Assembly: GCA_946528555.1 (NCBI GenBank)
Contig: CAMMYS010000007.1
Location: 1-46,876 of the forward strand
Direction of reading: 5' to 3'
DNA from: an uncultured Mycoplasmatota bacterium
Lineage (GTDB): Bacteria; Bacillota_I; Bacilli_A; RF39; UBA660
Length of the DNA stretch: 46,876 bases
Shown here: positions 1 through 8,539 of the stretch, in pieces
Numbering within the stretch: the stretch's first letter is position 1
How the letters are laid out: the number at the start of each line of letters is the position of its first letter
Translations under genes and position numbers: made by a program
Notes under the pieces: model-generated
The model's input: the letters and a program-made list of their open reading frames with translations, nothing else
What the model was told of the DNA's origin: nothing
The model's database searches: none

Positions 1-633
1 TTTATATTTTTAATAATATTATTTTTAATAACTATTTCTATTAAATTATTATTTGATGTAAAAACTAAAAATATAATTATATTGAATAATAATTATTATA
101 GTGATGAACAAATAATAGAAGCTGCTAATTTAGAAAAATATCCTAAGTTTTTATTATTAAATAAATCTAAAATAAAAAACAAATTAAAGAAATTAGATTT
201 AGTTGAAGATGCTACTATTAATAAGAAAAAAGGATTTGTTTTAGAAATAGATGTTAAAGAAAAGAAAATATTATATTTAAAGAGAAGTATTAATCAATAT
301 GTTTTATCAGATAAAACTAATATTGGTCTTGAAAATGTAGTAGGTGTGCCAACACTTATAAATTTCTTAGAAGAAGATACTGAAAATAAATTTATAGAAG
401 AGTTTTCTAAAATAGATACAAGTATAATTTCATTAATAAGTGAAATTGAATATAATAAAACAGATTATGATAGTGAAAGATTCTTATTATATATGAATGA
501 TGGTAATGAAGTATACATAACAATATCTAAATTAAATAAGTTAAATAAATATGAATCTATTGTATCTAAATTAAATGGTAAAAGAGGAATATTGTATTTA
601 GATAGTGGAAATTATTTAGAAGTAAAAGAGTAA
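1..633 (+). CDS. ftsQ: Cell division protein FtsQ/DivIB-like, 5' end missing
   Basis: The frame is open from base 1, so the gene begins before the window. The visible part starts with a hydrophobic segment (bases 1-54, a single membrane span). A POTRA-like region follows with the family pattern: a hydrophobic strand ending in LNNNYYSDEQII, a helix, then LKKLDLVEDATI and LEIDVKEKKILY. FtsQ/DivIB proteins have exactly this order: short cytoplasmic tail, one membrane span, POTRA, then a beta domain, and they link the divisome (FtsB/FtsL) to septal wall synthesis. The TTG at 82 is not a start, because it lies after the membrane span within the domain. A strong terminator follows the stop, so this is the last gene of its unit, probably a division/cell-wall cluster to the left. 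The family call rests on topology and motif pattern, not on an alignment. Confidence 0.75.
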   Translation, partial: FIFLIILFLITISIKLLFDVKTKNIIILNNNYYSDEQIIEAANLEKYPKFLLLNKSKIKNKLKKLDLVEDATINKKKGFVLEIDVKEKKILYLKRSINQYVLSDKTNIGLENVVGVPTLINFLEEDTENKFIEEFSKIDTSIISLISEIEYNKTDYDSERFLLYMNDGNEVYITISKLNKLNKYESIVSKLNGKRGILYLDSGNYLEVKE

Positions 634-634
634 G

Positions 635-677
635 AAAAGTGTAAAATAAAAACAATTTTACACTTTTTATTTTTTAA
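635..677 (+). terminator. Intrinsic terminator after ftsQ-like gene
   Basis: A 13-bp perfect stem (635-647 with 655-667, AAAAGTGTAAAAT and its complement) has a 7-nt loop and is followed by a T-rich run to 676. It separates the division gene from the pilin promoter that begins at 681. Confidence 0.9.
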
Positions 678-680
678 ATA

Positions 681-709
681 TTGACTACTAAAAATATCAA
701 TGATACAAT
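681..709 (+). promoter_or_regulatory. Promoter of the major pilin-like gene
   Basis: The -35 box TTGACT (681-686) and the -10 box TACAAT (704-709) are separated by 17 bases, a near-consensus sigma-A promoter. The 5' leader carries an inverted repeat, GAGGTA-A-TACCTC (724-736), just after the expected start of transcription. It could be an operator or a small leader hairpin. A purine-rich ribosome binding site lies at 741-751, about 13 bases before the ATG. Confidence 0.75.
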
Positions 710-764
710 TTATCTATAAGGTAGAGGTAATACCTCACAGAAAGGAAAGGGATATTTAATTATT

Positions 765-1439
765 ATGAAAAAGAAAGGATTTACATTAGTTGAATTACTA
801 GCTGTTATTGCTATCCTAGCTATTTTAGTTATTATTGCATTACCAAACGTATTAGGAATGTTCAACCAAGCAAAGAAAAATACATTTGTTACTGAACTTC
901 AATCTATTTACGACACAGCTGCAACTCAATTTGTTAGTGACTCAATGGGAGACATGAGCAAATGGTCTGGTGGTATTACATATGCTAGAGTTAGTGGTAC
1001 AAGAGTAGCTCAATCAACAGAAACTGGATACAAATTATTAGATTTAAGTGGTACTAATGCAATTGATTATTATATTCACTTCAATCTTGCTGGTGAAGTT
1101 ACTGAGTTCTATGCTACTGACAAACAATATCAATTTATTTACAACGGTCCTGGTTTAAAGAAAGAAAGAATCGGTGCTACAAATATTGATAGTAAAGATC
1201 ATCAATTATCAAATGATGCATTAGATAACCCACCAACAAATCTTGTTGTAAGTGTTGAAGTAGGAACTGCTGGAACTACTGACGTAAATACTGGTGTTAT
1301 CACAATTGCTGATGCACAATCATATTTACCAAAAGCTTTCTCAAGAGTTGCTTTAACTCTTAAAGACAATGGTAAAACTGGTACAGAATTAGTTTCTAAC
1401 TATCAATGTGAAGTTGCATTAGCTGCTGACAGTGACTAG
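765..1439 (+). CDS. Type IV pilin-like protein (class III signal), probably the major subunit
   Basis: The protein has 224 residues. The N terminus is a textbook prepilin signal: three Lys, Gly5 as the cleavage site, then FTLVE with Glu at mature position 5, and a hydrophobic helix to about residue 30 ending in LPNVLGMF. A prepilin peptidase would cut after Gly5 and methylate Phe. The soluble head (about 35-224) is Asp/Thr/Ala-rich and has a single Cys. The gene has its own near-consensus promoter and its own terminator, and it uses more C-ending codons (AAC, TTC, GAC, ATC) than most neighbours, the usual mark of high expression in an AT-rich genome. It is therefore the best candidate for an abundant filament subunit; a GspG/ComGC-like pseudopilin is the alternative. 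No pilus motor or peptidase gene lies in the window. Confidence 0.85.
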   Translation: MKKKGFTLVELLAVIAILAILVIIALPNVLGMFNQAKKNTFVTELQSIYDTAATQFVSDSMGDMSKWSGGITYARVSGTRVAQSTETGYKLLDLSGTNAIDYYIHFNLAGEVTEFYATDKQYQFIYNGPGLKKERIGATNIDSKDHQLSNDALDNPPTNLVVSVEVGTAGTTDVNTGVITIADAQSYLPKAFSRVALTLKDNGKTGTELVSNYQCEVALAADSD

Positions 1440-1463
1440 TAAATAATACTATTTATAAGAATA

Positions 1464-1494
1464 AATAAGAAAGATAAAATCTTTCTTATTTTTT
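1464..1494 (+). terminator. Terminator after the pilin-like gene
   Basis: A 12-bp perfect stem (AATAAGAAAGAT, 1464-1475, with 1479-1490) has a 3-nt loop and is followed by Ts to 1494. It isolates the pilin gene from the downstream LRR-prepilin operon, so the two can be expressed at different levels. Confidence 0.9.
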
Positions 1495-1495
1495 A

Positions 1496-1523
1496 TTGTA
1501 ATAATATAATAATTTGGTATAAT
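1496..1523 (+). promoter_or_regulatory. Extended -10 promoter of the LRR-prepilin operon
   Basis: The -10 box TATAAT (1518-1523) has TG two bases upstream (TGGTATAAT, 1515-1523). A weak -35 TTGTAA (1496-1501) lies 16 bases away. Transcription would start close to the GAGGT ribosome binding site at 1532, giving a short leader before the ATG at 1544. Confidence 0.65.
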
Positions 1524-1543
1524 TAATAATAGAGGTAAATAGG

Positions 1544-2308
1544 ATGAAACGATATTTAGAATCACATATAAAAGTATTAAAAGGGGTGTATTATTTCTTA
1601 TTTATAATTCTTTTTGCTGAGTTAATTATTTTTGCATATTATCATATGGTTAATGAAAAGGCTGTAAAGATGTTACAAGGTGTAATTCACTATGATGGTA
1701 ATCATTCACTTGATTTTGATATAAATGAAGTGGTTGTTGATTTGAATGAAACAAGACCAAATATAATATATGTTGAAGATAATTCTACAAATCCTAGCAA
1801 GCCTAATAAAAAAACAAAGATTATTAAAAGCACAGTTTACAAATTTGAATATGATAATAATTATAATAAAAATTGTGAACTTGAAGAAGACTTTGTTTGT
1901 GCTAGTAGTAAAAAAATACTTGGTTATGCTGGTAATAAGTTATATTTAGATAAAATATATGTTAGTAGTGATAAAAGCGTAATAATTGGTTTATTTGAAC
2001 ATAATATTTATGCTTATAAGAAAATATATAATAATGAGAGCACATGTGCTGATAAATCTTTTGGAAAGTATGAAATTAAAAATAATAAACTATATTTAGA
2101 TGAAAAAGCTAGTGTATATTGTGATGGATGTGTAAATACTAATAAAACTAAAGATTATTCTTTTGAAATTAAAAATAAAACTATTAAAGATTCAATTAGT
2201 AATAAAGATTTAATACTACAAGAAAAATATAATGAATATGTAGTTAATATTGCATACGAACTTGGATATTTTGATGGAAATATCTTATGCAAGGATATTG
2301 GATTTTAA
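1544..2308 (+). CDS. Single-pass membrane protein of unknown function in the pilin operon
   Basis: The protein has 254 residues. A short basic N terminus is followed by one hydrophobic segment (about residues 13-33) and a mostly extracytoplasmic region containing several Cys, including the motif CDGC. The second half holds a beta-rich pattern, GKYEIKNNKLYLDE, which resembles the phrase GTYEYKDNTLYMNN in the lipoprotein at 37422. Both may share a small lipocalin-like beta fold, but that is inference. It lacks the G-FTLVE prepilin signal. The gene is first in an operon with the giant LRR-prepilin (15-base gap), which suggests a role in assembly, anchoring or folding of that protein. I do not recognise a family. 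Confidence 0.7.
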   Translation: MKRYLESHIKVLKGVYYFLFIILFAELIIFAYYHMVNEKAVKMLQGVIHYDGNHSLDFDINEVVVDLNETRPNIIYVEDNSTNPSKPNKKTKIIKSTVYKFEYDNNYNKNCELEEDFVCASSKKILGYAGNKLYLDKIYVSSDKSVIIGLFEHNIYAYKKIYNNESTCADKSFGKYEIKNNKLYLDEKASVYCDGCVNTNKTKDYSFEIKNKTIKDSISNKDLILQEKYNEYVVNIAYELGYFDGNILCKDIGF

Positions 2309-2323
2309 GAAAGAAGGTTTATT

Positions 2324-5300
2324 ATGAAGAAAAAAGGGTTTACATTAGTTGAATTACTAGCAGTAATTGCTATACTTGCAATACTTGTATTAATAGTACT
2401 TCCTCAAGTACTTGTTATGTTTAGAAAGTCACAAGATGATGCTTTCTTAATTGAAGCAAGAGCTATTATGAATGCTGCTGAAAAGAAATTGTCTCAAGAA
2501 ACATTTAAAGGAGATGTTGAAGATAAAATATATTGTTCATCTTCTGGAGAAATTATTAATGAGTTAGATGTCACAGGTAGACAAATATTCTACTTAATTT
2601 ATGTTAAGAATAGTAAGATTGTTATGTATGCTATATCTGATAATACAGAACATACAGTATTCAATATTGATGAAGAAAATGGTCTTACTGCTAAAGATAT
2701 AACTGAATTATATGATAACGTAATCGAAATAAAAGACTGCGATTTAGATTATTTAATGGCTACTAAAGGTATCAATCCTGAAGACCAATATGACTGGATA
2801 ACTTATAATTGTGATGATCAAGGAAACTGTATTCCAATCAAAGTTCCATATTCTGGATTTACTGGTTATTCTTGTCAAACATCTGGACTTGAACCAACAT
2901 CTGCTAAATGGTTTGAATTTGATAAAGCTACTAAAACAATAACTAATTATATGGGTGAAGCTAAGTCAGTTATTATTCCATGTAAGTGGGCAGGTGTCAG
3001 AGTAGAAAAAATTGCAAGCAATGCATTTAAAAATAAAGGTATTGAGCAATTATACATGCCAGATACAGTTAAAGAAATTGGTTCTCAAGCATTTTATGGT
3101 AATAATATAAATCAAGTTTATTTAGGAAATAATGTAACTTCAATTGGATGTGGAGCATTTGCTAATAATAAATTGAAATCTGTATTATTGCCAAGAGGAA
3201 TTACTTCAATTGGTACTACTAGTTGTGGTAGTGGAAATGGTGTTTTCCAAAACAATCCAAATCTTGAAGCTGTTAAGTTCCAATCTAATGCAATTACTAC
3301 TATTGGATCATATACATTCTATAATACAAAATTATCTTCAATAGATTTAAGTTCACAAAATAAATTAACTAGTATTGGAAATTATGCTTTTGCAAATAAT
3401 AGAAATCTTGGTGCTATAAGATTAGCTACAAGTGTTACATCAATTGGAGATTATGCTTTCTATGGTGCTGGATTAAAATCTATATACTTATCTAGTCAAA
3501 AGGGTGTAACAATTGGTCAAGAGGCATTTGCAGATAACTCAATTTCTAAAATAACATTGAGTGGAGTTAAGTCACTTGGACCAAATGCATTTAGAAACAA
3601 TCAAATGCCTGATAGTCAAGCATATATAATGAATGTAGATGCAAATGGAAAAGAAACAGGGGTGTTAAACTCTTATGCAGGAGCTTCAAGAACAAATTTA
3701 ACATTCCCAGCAAAAGTAAGAGATATATCTCAAGTTTCATTTAGGAATATGGGATTAAAAGGTACATTAGATACAGGAAACTCAATAGAAGTTATTCCTG
3801 GTACTGGATATTCTAGTGGAGCTTTCTATAATAATCAATTAACAACAGTAATAATAGGTTCAAGTGTTAAAACTATTAAACAATATGCTTTCCAATATAA
3901 TCAGATTAGTGAATTAGTATTTAGACCTGGAGCTTTAGAAAAAATAGAGTGTGGAGCCTTCCATAGTAATAAACTTGTCAGTGTTACATTACCAGATAGT
4001 TTAGTACAATTTGGTGAAAGCTGTTCATATGGTCCATTTGAAAGTAATAGTTTGTTAACTACAGTTAAATTTGGTAAAAACTTAGAATCAATTGGTAACT
4101 GGGCTTTCTCAGGATCTAAACTTACATCTGTTGATTTTAGTAAAACTAAATTAAAAACTATTGGTAATATAGCTTTTCGAAATAATAATATTTCTGAATT
4201 GGTATTTCCAAGTACATTAGAAAGTATTGGTTCTGAAGCATTTAAAAATAACAAATTAACTAAAGTACATATTAGTGGAAATAATTTAAGTATTGGAAAC
4301 AATGCATTTTCAAATAATCAAATCACAGAAGTAGAAATTAGTGGTAATGGTAATAGATTCGATAGTAACGTATTTAGTTCAAATAGCATTAATAAATTAA
4401 ATATACATGGAACTAATATTAGTATTGGAAGTGAAGTTTTTGCTAATAATCAAATTTCAGATTTTAGTATGAGTGGTGTTACATCATTAGGAACTAATGC
4501 ATTTAGAAATAATAAAATGCCACCTGAAACAGCATTTATAATGCAACCAGATTCTTCTGGAAAACCTACTAAAGTATTAAATAGTTATGGTGGAGCTGCA
4601 AGATCTAATCTTGTTATTCCTAATACGGTAACACAAAGTGGTTATACAGTTAATCTTGAAGAAATACCTGGAAATGCATTTTCTGGTCTTGGATTAACAG
4701 GAACTGTAACAATGGGTAATAACCTTAAAAAGATAGGTTCTTATGCATTTGCAGGCAATCAATTAACAGGTGCTACTTATCCTGCTGTTACATCATTAGG
4801 ATTAAATGCATTTAAGAGTAATAAGTTCCCTGCTGATAAAGCATTTGTCATGAATATTAATTCTGATAGAACTGAAACTTCAACATTAAATAGCTACGCA
4901 GGTGAGGGAAGAAGTAATATAACAATTCCTAATAAAGTTACACAAATTGATTCTACAAACTTCTATAATGGAAGTTATGCTATTACATTATCTGGTACAT
5001 TAAATACTGGAAATGGACTTACAGAAATACCAGATTATACATTCTATAGCAGTGGAATTACTTCATTAGCTTTAGGAACAAATGTTGAGACTATAGGTGC
5101 TAGAGCATTTGCGTATAATAGTTCTTTAAAAACAATTGACTTTAATAATAAATTAAAAACTATTAAATGGGGAGCATTTTATAATACAGGCCTTGAAACA
5201 TTAACATTACCAAATAGTGTTGAGTTTATAGGTGGTATTACAACAAGTAATAGTTATTATAATTCTTATAAGAGAGGATATGATTCTTATGTTCCATGGA

Positions 5301-6685
5301 GTTATAGCTATACAAGTAGTAGTCCATATTATGGTGCTTTCCAAGGTAATACTAAATTAAAGAGTGTAACATTTGGTAGTGGTATTCAAACTATGGAACC
5401 ATTAGCATTTTATGGATGCTCAAACTTAGAAACTATTGATATGAGTAAGATTAATAAATTATCTGTTATTCCTGACTTTGCATTTACTTATGGAAAATAT
5501 AGTAAAGTAACTATTCCTGCCTCTGTTACTAAAATTGGAGATTATGCATTTGATAGAACTACAGCTTTATCTGAAATATTTGTAAAAGGTAAAGCACAAA
5601 TAGAACAATTCGAAGAAGTTGGTAAGAGATGGAATGGTGATTGTACAAATATTAAGTTTGAAATTGAATCTTGCTTTGGACATAATGGTGCTGTGCTAAC
5701 AAATTATAATCCAACATGTTCTAAGAAAGCTGTAATACCAGAAACTATTGATGGTGTTAATATTACAACAATTGGTTCTAATACATTTAATGGATTGAAT
5801 TTAACTAGTGTTTATGTTCCAAATACAATTAAAAATTTAGAAGCTGGAGCATTTAATAATGCAACAGTAGATTATATAATGGCAGCAGGAAAAACAAATG
5901 AAAATAACTTTACTACACATCCAGAAGGATGGAATAATGGAAATCATGTTATATACGAAAAGGATCAATTAACTTGCTTAAAACTTGATAATAGAAATGT
6001 ATTAACTGGTTATTATTATGATGCTAGTATATGTGATAAGAAAGTTAAAATTCCTAATACTGTTACTGGTACTACTGCTGATGCATTAAAAGGTATGGCA
6101 TTAACAAATATTATTGTAGATGATGGTACAAGACTTACTACAAATGGTATGGGTGCTAGATGGAATGGATCTGTTCCATTTGTACAATTTAATGGTGATA
6201 GTTATGATTATAACTGCTTTACATTAAACGGAAGTACTATAACAAGTTACAGAGATTTCTGTAGACAAGATGTAGATTTAAATAGAACTGATGGAATTAT
6301 TCAAGGAGTTAAGATTACTAAGATTGGTGCTAATTCATTTAAAGAAACAGGAATTACATCATTTAAGTTTACTGATGATATTACTGAAGTTGGAGATAAT
6401 GCATTCTCTGGAAACTATGAGTTATCTGATGTTAAATTCCTTAATACAATTAATAATGATAGTAGTAACTTATATAAGATAGGTAATAATGCTTTCTATA
6501 ACTGTGATTTAGTTAGCGTAAACTTACCTGGTTCTCTAAAAATAATTGGCGATAATGCTTTTGATGATAATATTAAACTTTCAAAGATAATTGTTTTAAA
6601 TAAAACATCATTTGCTGAGTTTGAACATTTAGGAACAAGATGGAATGGTGATTGTACTACGATTGCATTCCAAAGAAATCGTTAG
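2324..6685 (+). CDS. Giant prepilin fused to BspA/Treponema-type leucine-rich repeats
   Basis: The protein has 1453 residues. Residues 1-30 repeat the prepilin signal of the gene at 765 (KKKG, then FTLVELLAVIAILAIL). After a short linker, from about residue 210 to the end, come many LRR_5 units of the form IGxxAFxxNxLxxVxLPxS, the BspA/Treponema pallidum LRR type found in bacterial adhesins. Three copies of a separate module begin at about residues 421, 725 and 828 (NAF, then ANNxMP-like, LNSYxGxxRxN and a proline-valine strand). The C-terminal third has two-Cys modules starting at about 1117, 1218 and 1298, and the phrase RWNGDC twice. Ordinary pilins have 120-250 residues, so this is an adhesin displayed by a pilin anchor, or a tip subunit. 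The start follows an AGAAGG site 15 bases after the preceding gene. Confidence 0.88.
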   Translation: MKKKGFTLVELLAVIAILAILVLIVLPQVLVMFRKSQDDAFLIEARAIMNAAEKKLSQETFKGDVEDKIYCSSSGEIINELDVTGRQIFYLIYVKNSKIVMYAISDNTEHTVFNIDEENGLTAKDITELYDNVIEIKDCDLDYLMATKGINPEDQYDWITYNCDDQGNCIPIKVPYSGFTGYSCQTSGLEPTSAKWFEFDKATKTITNYMGEAKSVIIPCKWAGVRVEKIASNAFKNKGIEQLYMPDTVKEIGSQAFYGNNINQVYLGNNVTSIGCGAFANNKLKSVLLPRGITSIGTTSCGSGNGVFQNNPNLEAVKFQSNAITTIGSYTFYNTKLSSIDLSSQNKLTSIGNYAFANNRNLGAIRLATSVTSIGDYAFYGAGLKSIYLSSQKGVTIGQEAFADNSISKITLSGVKSLGPNAFRNNQMPDSQAYIMNVDANGKETGVLNSYAGASRTNLTFPAKVRDISQVSFRNMGLKGTLDTGNSIEVIPGTGYSSGAFYNNQLTTVIIGSSVKTIKQYAFQYNQISELVFRPGALEKIECGAFHSNKLVSVTLPDSLVQFGESCSYGPFESNSLLTTVKFGKNLESIGNWAFSGSKLTSVDFSKTKLKTIGNIAFRNNNISELVFPSTLESIGSEAFKNNKLTKVHISGNNLSIGNNAFSNNQITEVEISGNGNRFDSNVFSSNSINKLNIHGTNISIGSEVFANNQISDFSMSGVTSLGTNAFRNNKMPPETAFIMQPDSSGKPTKVLNSYGGAARSNLVIPNTVTQSGYTVNLEEIPGNAFSGLGLTGTVTMGNNLKKIGSYAFAGNQLTGATYPAVTSLGLNAFKSNKFPADKAFVMNINSDRTETSTLNSYAGEGRSNITIPNKVTQIDSTNFYNGSYAITLSGTLNTGNGLTEIPDYTFYSSGITSLALGTNVETIGARAFAYNSSLKTIDFNNKLKTIKWGAFYNTGLETLTLPNSVEFIGGITTSNSYYNSYKRGYDSYVPWSYSYTSSSPYYGAFQGNTKLKSVTFGSGIQTMEPLAFYGCSNLETIDMSKINKLSVIPDFAFTYGKYSKVTIPASVTKIGDYAFDRTTALSEIFVKGKAQIEQFEEVGKRWNGDCTNIKFEIESCFGHNGAVLTNYNPTCSKKAVIPETIDGVNITTIGSNTFNGLNLTSVYVPNTIKNLEAGAFNNATVDYIMAAGKTNENNFTTHPEGWNNGNHVIYEKDQLTCLKLDNRNVLTGYYYDASICDKKVKIPNTVTGTTADALKGMALTNIIVDDGTRLTTNGMGARWNGSVPFVQFNGDSYDYNCFTLNGSTITSYRDFCRQDVDLNRTDGIIQGVKITKIGANSFKETGITSFKFTDDITEVGDNAFSGNYELSDVKFLNTINNDSSNLYKIGNNAFYNCDLVSVNLPGSLKIIGDNAFDDNIKLSKIIVLNKTSFAEFEHLGTRWNGDCTTIAFQRNR

Positions 6686-6694
6686 GAGGTTATT

Positions 6695-7576
6695 ATGGGA
6701 AAAAGAACTATTGTAATCATTGCTAGTATTGTTGCTATTGTTGGAGCAGTTGTATTCAGACTAGTCATGAATAATAAAACTGAAGAAGAACAAACAACAA
6801 GCGATAAAACATGTTTTAAATATAGTGGTACGAAAATTACAGGTTATTATTACAATTTATGTGGTAAAGAAGTAGTTATACCAAGAATATTAGGAGGAGT
6901 TGAAGTACAATCAATAGGGGAATCTGCATTTGAAAATATGCAAATTACCTCTGTAACTCTTCCTGATTCACTTCTTGAAATTGAACAATATGCTTTTAAT
7001 AAAAATTTAATTGAAAGTGTAGTTATACCAGAAAAAGTAACATCTATTGGAAAAAATGCTTTTTCTAACAATAAAATTTCTAATTTAGAATTTAAGAGTT
7101 CTAAAATAGATTTTGGTGAAACACCATTTAATAATAATTTATTAGATGATAAAAATGCATTTATATATGATATGTCAAGTGGTTTAGATACATCTTATAT
7201 TGTTAGTTATGCTGGTAAAAATAGAGATAATGTAAAAGTTCCAAATGGAGTTAAAAACATAGGACCATATGCTTTTAGTGACCAAGAAATCAAAAAAATT
7301 ACGCTAGATAAAGATTTAGTTGTAATTGGTAATGGTGCTTTTGTAGGAAACAACTTTGCTGAAATTACTATTCCTGGAAAAGTTGAATCATTAGGAGATA
7401 ATGCATTTGACTATAATATTCAACGAATAGTTGTTGAAAATAAAGGAAAGATTGATGACTTTAGTTATTATGGTATGCAAACATTTTTAGAAGATGTGTT
7501 AATATTTGATGGTAAAACTAAAAAAACTGAAAAAGAATTAGAACTTGAAAAAGTAGAAGAAGGTATTATTCAATAA
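6695..7576 (+). CDS. Membrane-anchored leucine-rich-repeat (LRR_5) protein
   Basis: The protein has 293 residues with a signal anchor at about residues 5-25. The outer part begins at Cys40 with CFKYSGTKITGYYYNLC, the same two-Cys module that occurs near the end of the giant prepilin. It is followed by LRR_5 units (IGESAF, IGKNAF, LGDNAF) and one copy of the SYAGxxRxN module. A lysine/glutamate-rich tail ends the protein. An AGGAGG site lies just after the stop of the giant prepilin (9-base gap), so the two are co-translated. The shared modules indicate that the genes arose by duplication, with the prepilin signal replaced by, or exchanged with, a normal membrane anchor. It may be a cell-bound docking partner for the prepilin adhesin (inference). 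Confidence 0.82.
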   Translation: MGKRTIVIIASIVAIVGAVVFRLVMNNKTEEEQTTSDKTCFKYSGTKITGYYYNLCGKEVVIPRILGGVEVQSIGESAFENMQITSVTLPDSLLEIEQYAFNKNLIESVVIPEKVTSIGKNAFSNNKISNLEFKSSKIDFGETPFNNNLLDDKNAFIYDMSSGLDTSYIVSYAGKNRDNVKVPNGVKNIGPYAFSDQEIKKITLDKDLVVIGNGAFVGNNFAEITIPGKVESLGDNAFDYNIQRIVVENKGKIDDFSYYGMQTFLEDVLIFDGKTKKTEKELELEKVEEGIIQ

Positions 7577-7591
7577 TATCTTCTTTTTTTA
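7557..7591 (+). terminator. Terminator at the end of the LRR operon
   Basis: A 14-bp stem (7557-7570 with 7572-7585, one G-T pair) overlaps the last codons and stop of the LRR gene and is followed by a T run. With a loop of only one base in the longest pairing, the real loop must be wider. Confidence 0.85.
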
Positions 7592-7625
7592 TTTGAAATA
7601 TTATAAAATATTATTGGTGAATATT

Positions 7626-8504
7626 ATGATTATAGGAAGTCATGTTAGTTTTAAAAATCAAGATCAATTATTGGGAAGTGTAAAAGAAGCATTAAGTTAT
7701 GATGCTAATACATTTATGTTTTATACTGGTTCTACTCAAAGTACTAGTAGAGGATTATTAAATGATGAATTAACATATGAAGCATATAAGTTAATGGTAG
7801 ATAATAATATTAATAGTGATAATGTTATTGTACATGCTCCTTATATAATAAACTTAGCTAATAGAGTAGATGAAGAAAAATATATGTTTTATGTAGATTT
7901 TTTTGCTGAAGAATTAAATAGAGTTAAAAAATTAGGTTTTAATAAAATAGTATTACATCCTGGAAGTGCTGTTAATTGTAGTAGAGAAGAAGGCATTAAA
8001 AATATTATTGATGGTCTTAATATAGTTTTTAGTAAAACTGAAGATACAATAGTACTTTTAGAGACTATGGCTGGTAAAGGTAATGAACTTGGTATTAATA
8101 TAGATGAAATAAAGGCAATTATAGACGGAATTAAAGATAAAAATAGAATAGGGGTATGTTTAGACACATGTCACTTAAATGACTCAGGAATTGATATAAA
8201 TGAGTTTGATAAATATTTAGATTTGTTTGATAAAGAAATTGGTATTGATAGAATTAAATGTGTTCATGTTAATGATAGTATGAATGAAATTAATTCTCAT
8301 AAAGATAGACATCAAAATATTGGATATGGAACAATAGGATTTGATGCTTTAAATAAAGTTGTTCATTCTAGTAGATTATCAAATATTCCTTTTATTTTAG
8401 AGACTCCTTGGGTTAATAGAAATACAAAAGATGAATATCCTCCATACAAGTTTGAAATTTATAACTTTAGAAACAATATTTTTAATGATTTTATAAAAAA
8501 ATAA
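7626..8504 (+). CDS. nfo: Endonuclease IV (AP endonuclease)
   Basis: The protein has 292 residues, the family size. It cuts DNA 5' to abasic sites in base-excision repair, using three metal ions. The start MIIGSHVSF matches the family N terminus (IGSHVS). Metal-site and active-site motifs follow in order: VHAPYIINLA, LHPGSA, LLETMAGKGNELG, CLDTCHLNDSG, HVNDS, HKDRHQNIGYGTIGF and the final LETPW. The ATG at 7626 is chosen over upstream TTG and GTG codons because a GGTGA site sits five bases before it and the family motif begins there. It is probably a single-gene unit between the LRR terminator and the promoter at 8505. Confidence 0.95.
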   Translation: MIIGSHVSFKNQDQLLGSVKEALSYDANTFMFYTGSTQSTSRGLLNDELTYEAYKLMVDNNINSDNVIVHAPYIINLANRVDEEKYMFYVDFFAEELNRVKKLGFNKIVLHPGSAVNCSREEGIKNIIDGLNIVFSKTEDTIVLLETMAGKGNELGINIDEIKAIIDGIKDKNRIGVCLDTCHLNDSGIDINEFDKYLDLFDKEIGIDRIKCVHVNDSMNEINSHKDRHQNIGYGTIGFDALNKVVHSSRLSNIPFILETPWVNRNTKDEYPPYKFEIYNFRNNIFNDFIKK

Positions 8505-8513
8505 TGTTATAAT
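8505..8513 (+). promoter_or_regulatory. Extended -10 promoter (TGTTATAAT)
   Basis: TGTTATAAT begins immediately after the stop codon of nfo and lies 26 bases before the ATG at 8540. No convincing -35 box is seen 16-18 bases upstream, as expected for an extended -10 promoter. Confidence 0.55.
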
Positions 8514-8539
8514 ATTTTTAGAATAGATAGGTGTTAGAT

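Noticed and set aside
82..84. TTG as start of the first gene
   Set aside because: The frame is open from base 1 and encodes the membrane span expected just before this point in FtsQ/DivIB; the TTG has no ribosome binding site.
3901..4302. Open frame on the reverse strand inside the LRR-prepilin gene
   Set aside because: It is antisense to repeat-rich coding sequence, has no ribosome binding site or promoter and its product is low-complexity; it reflects the AT-rich repeats.
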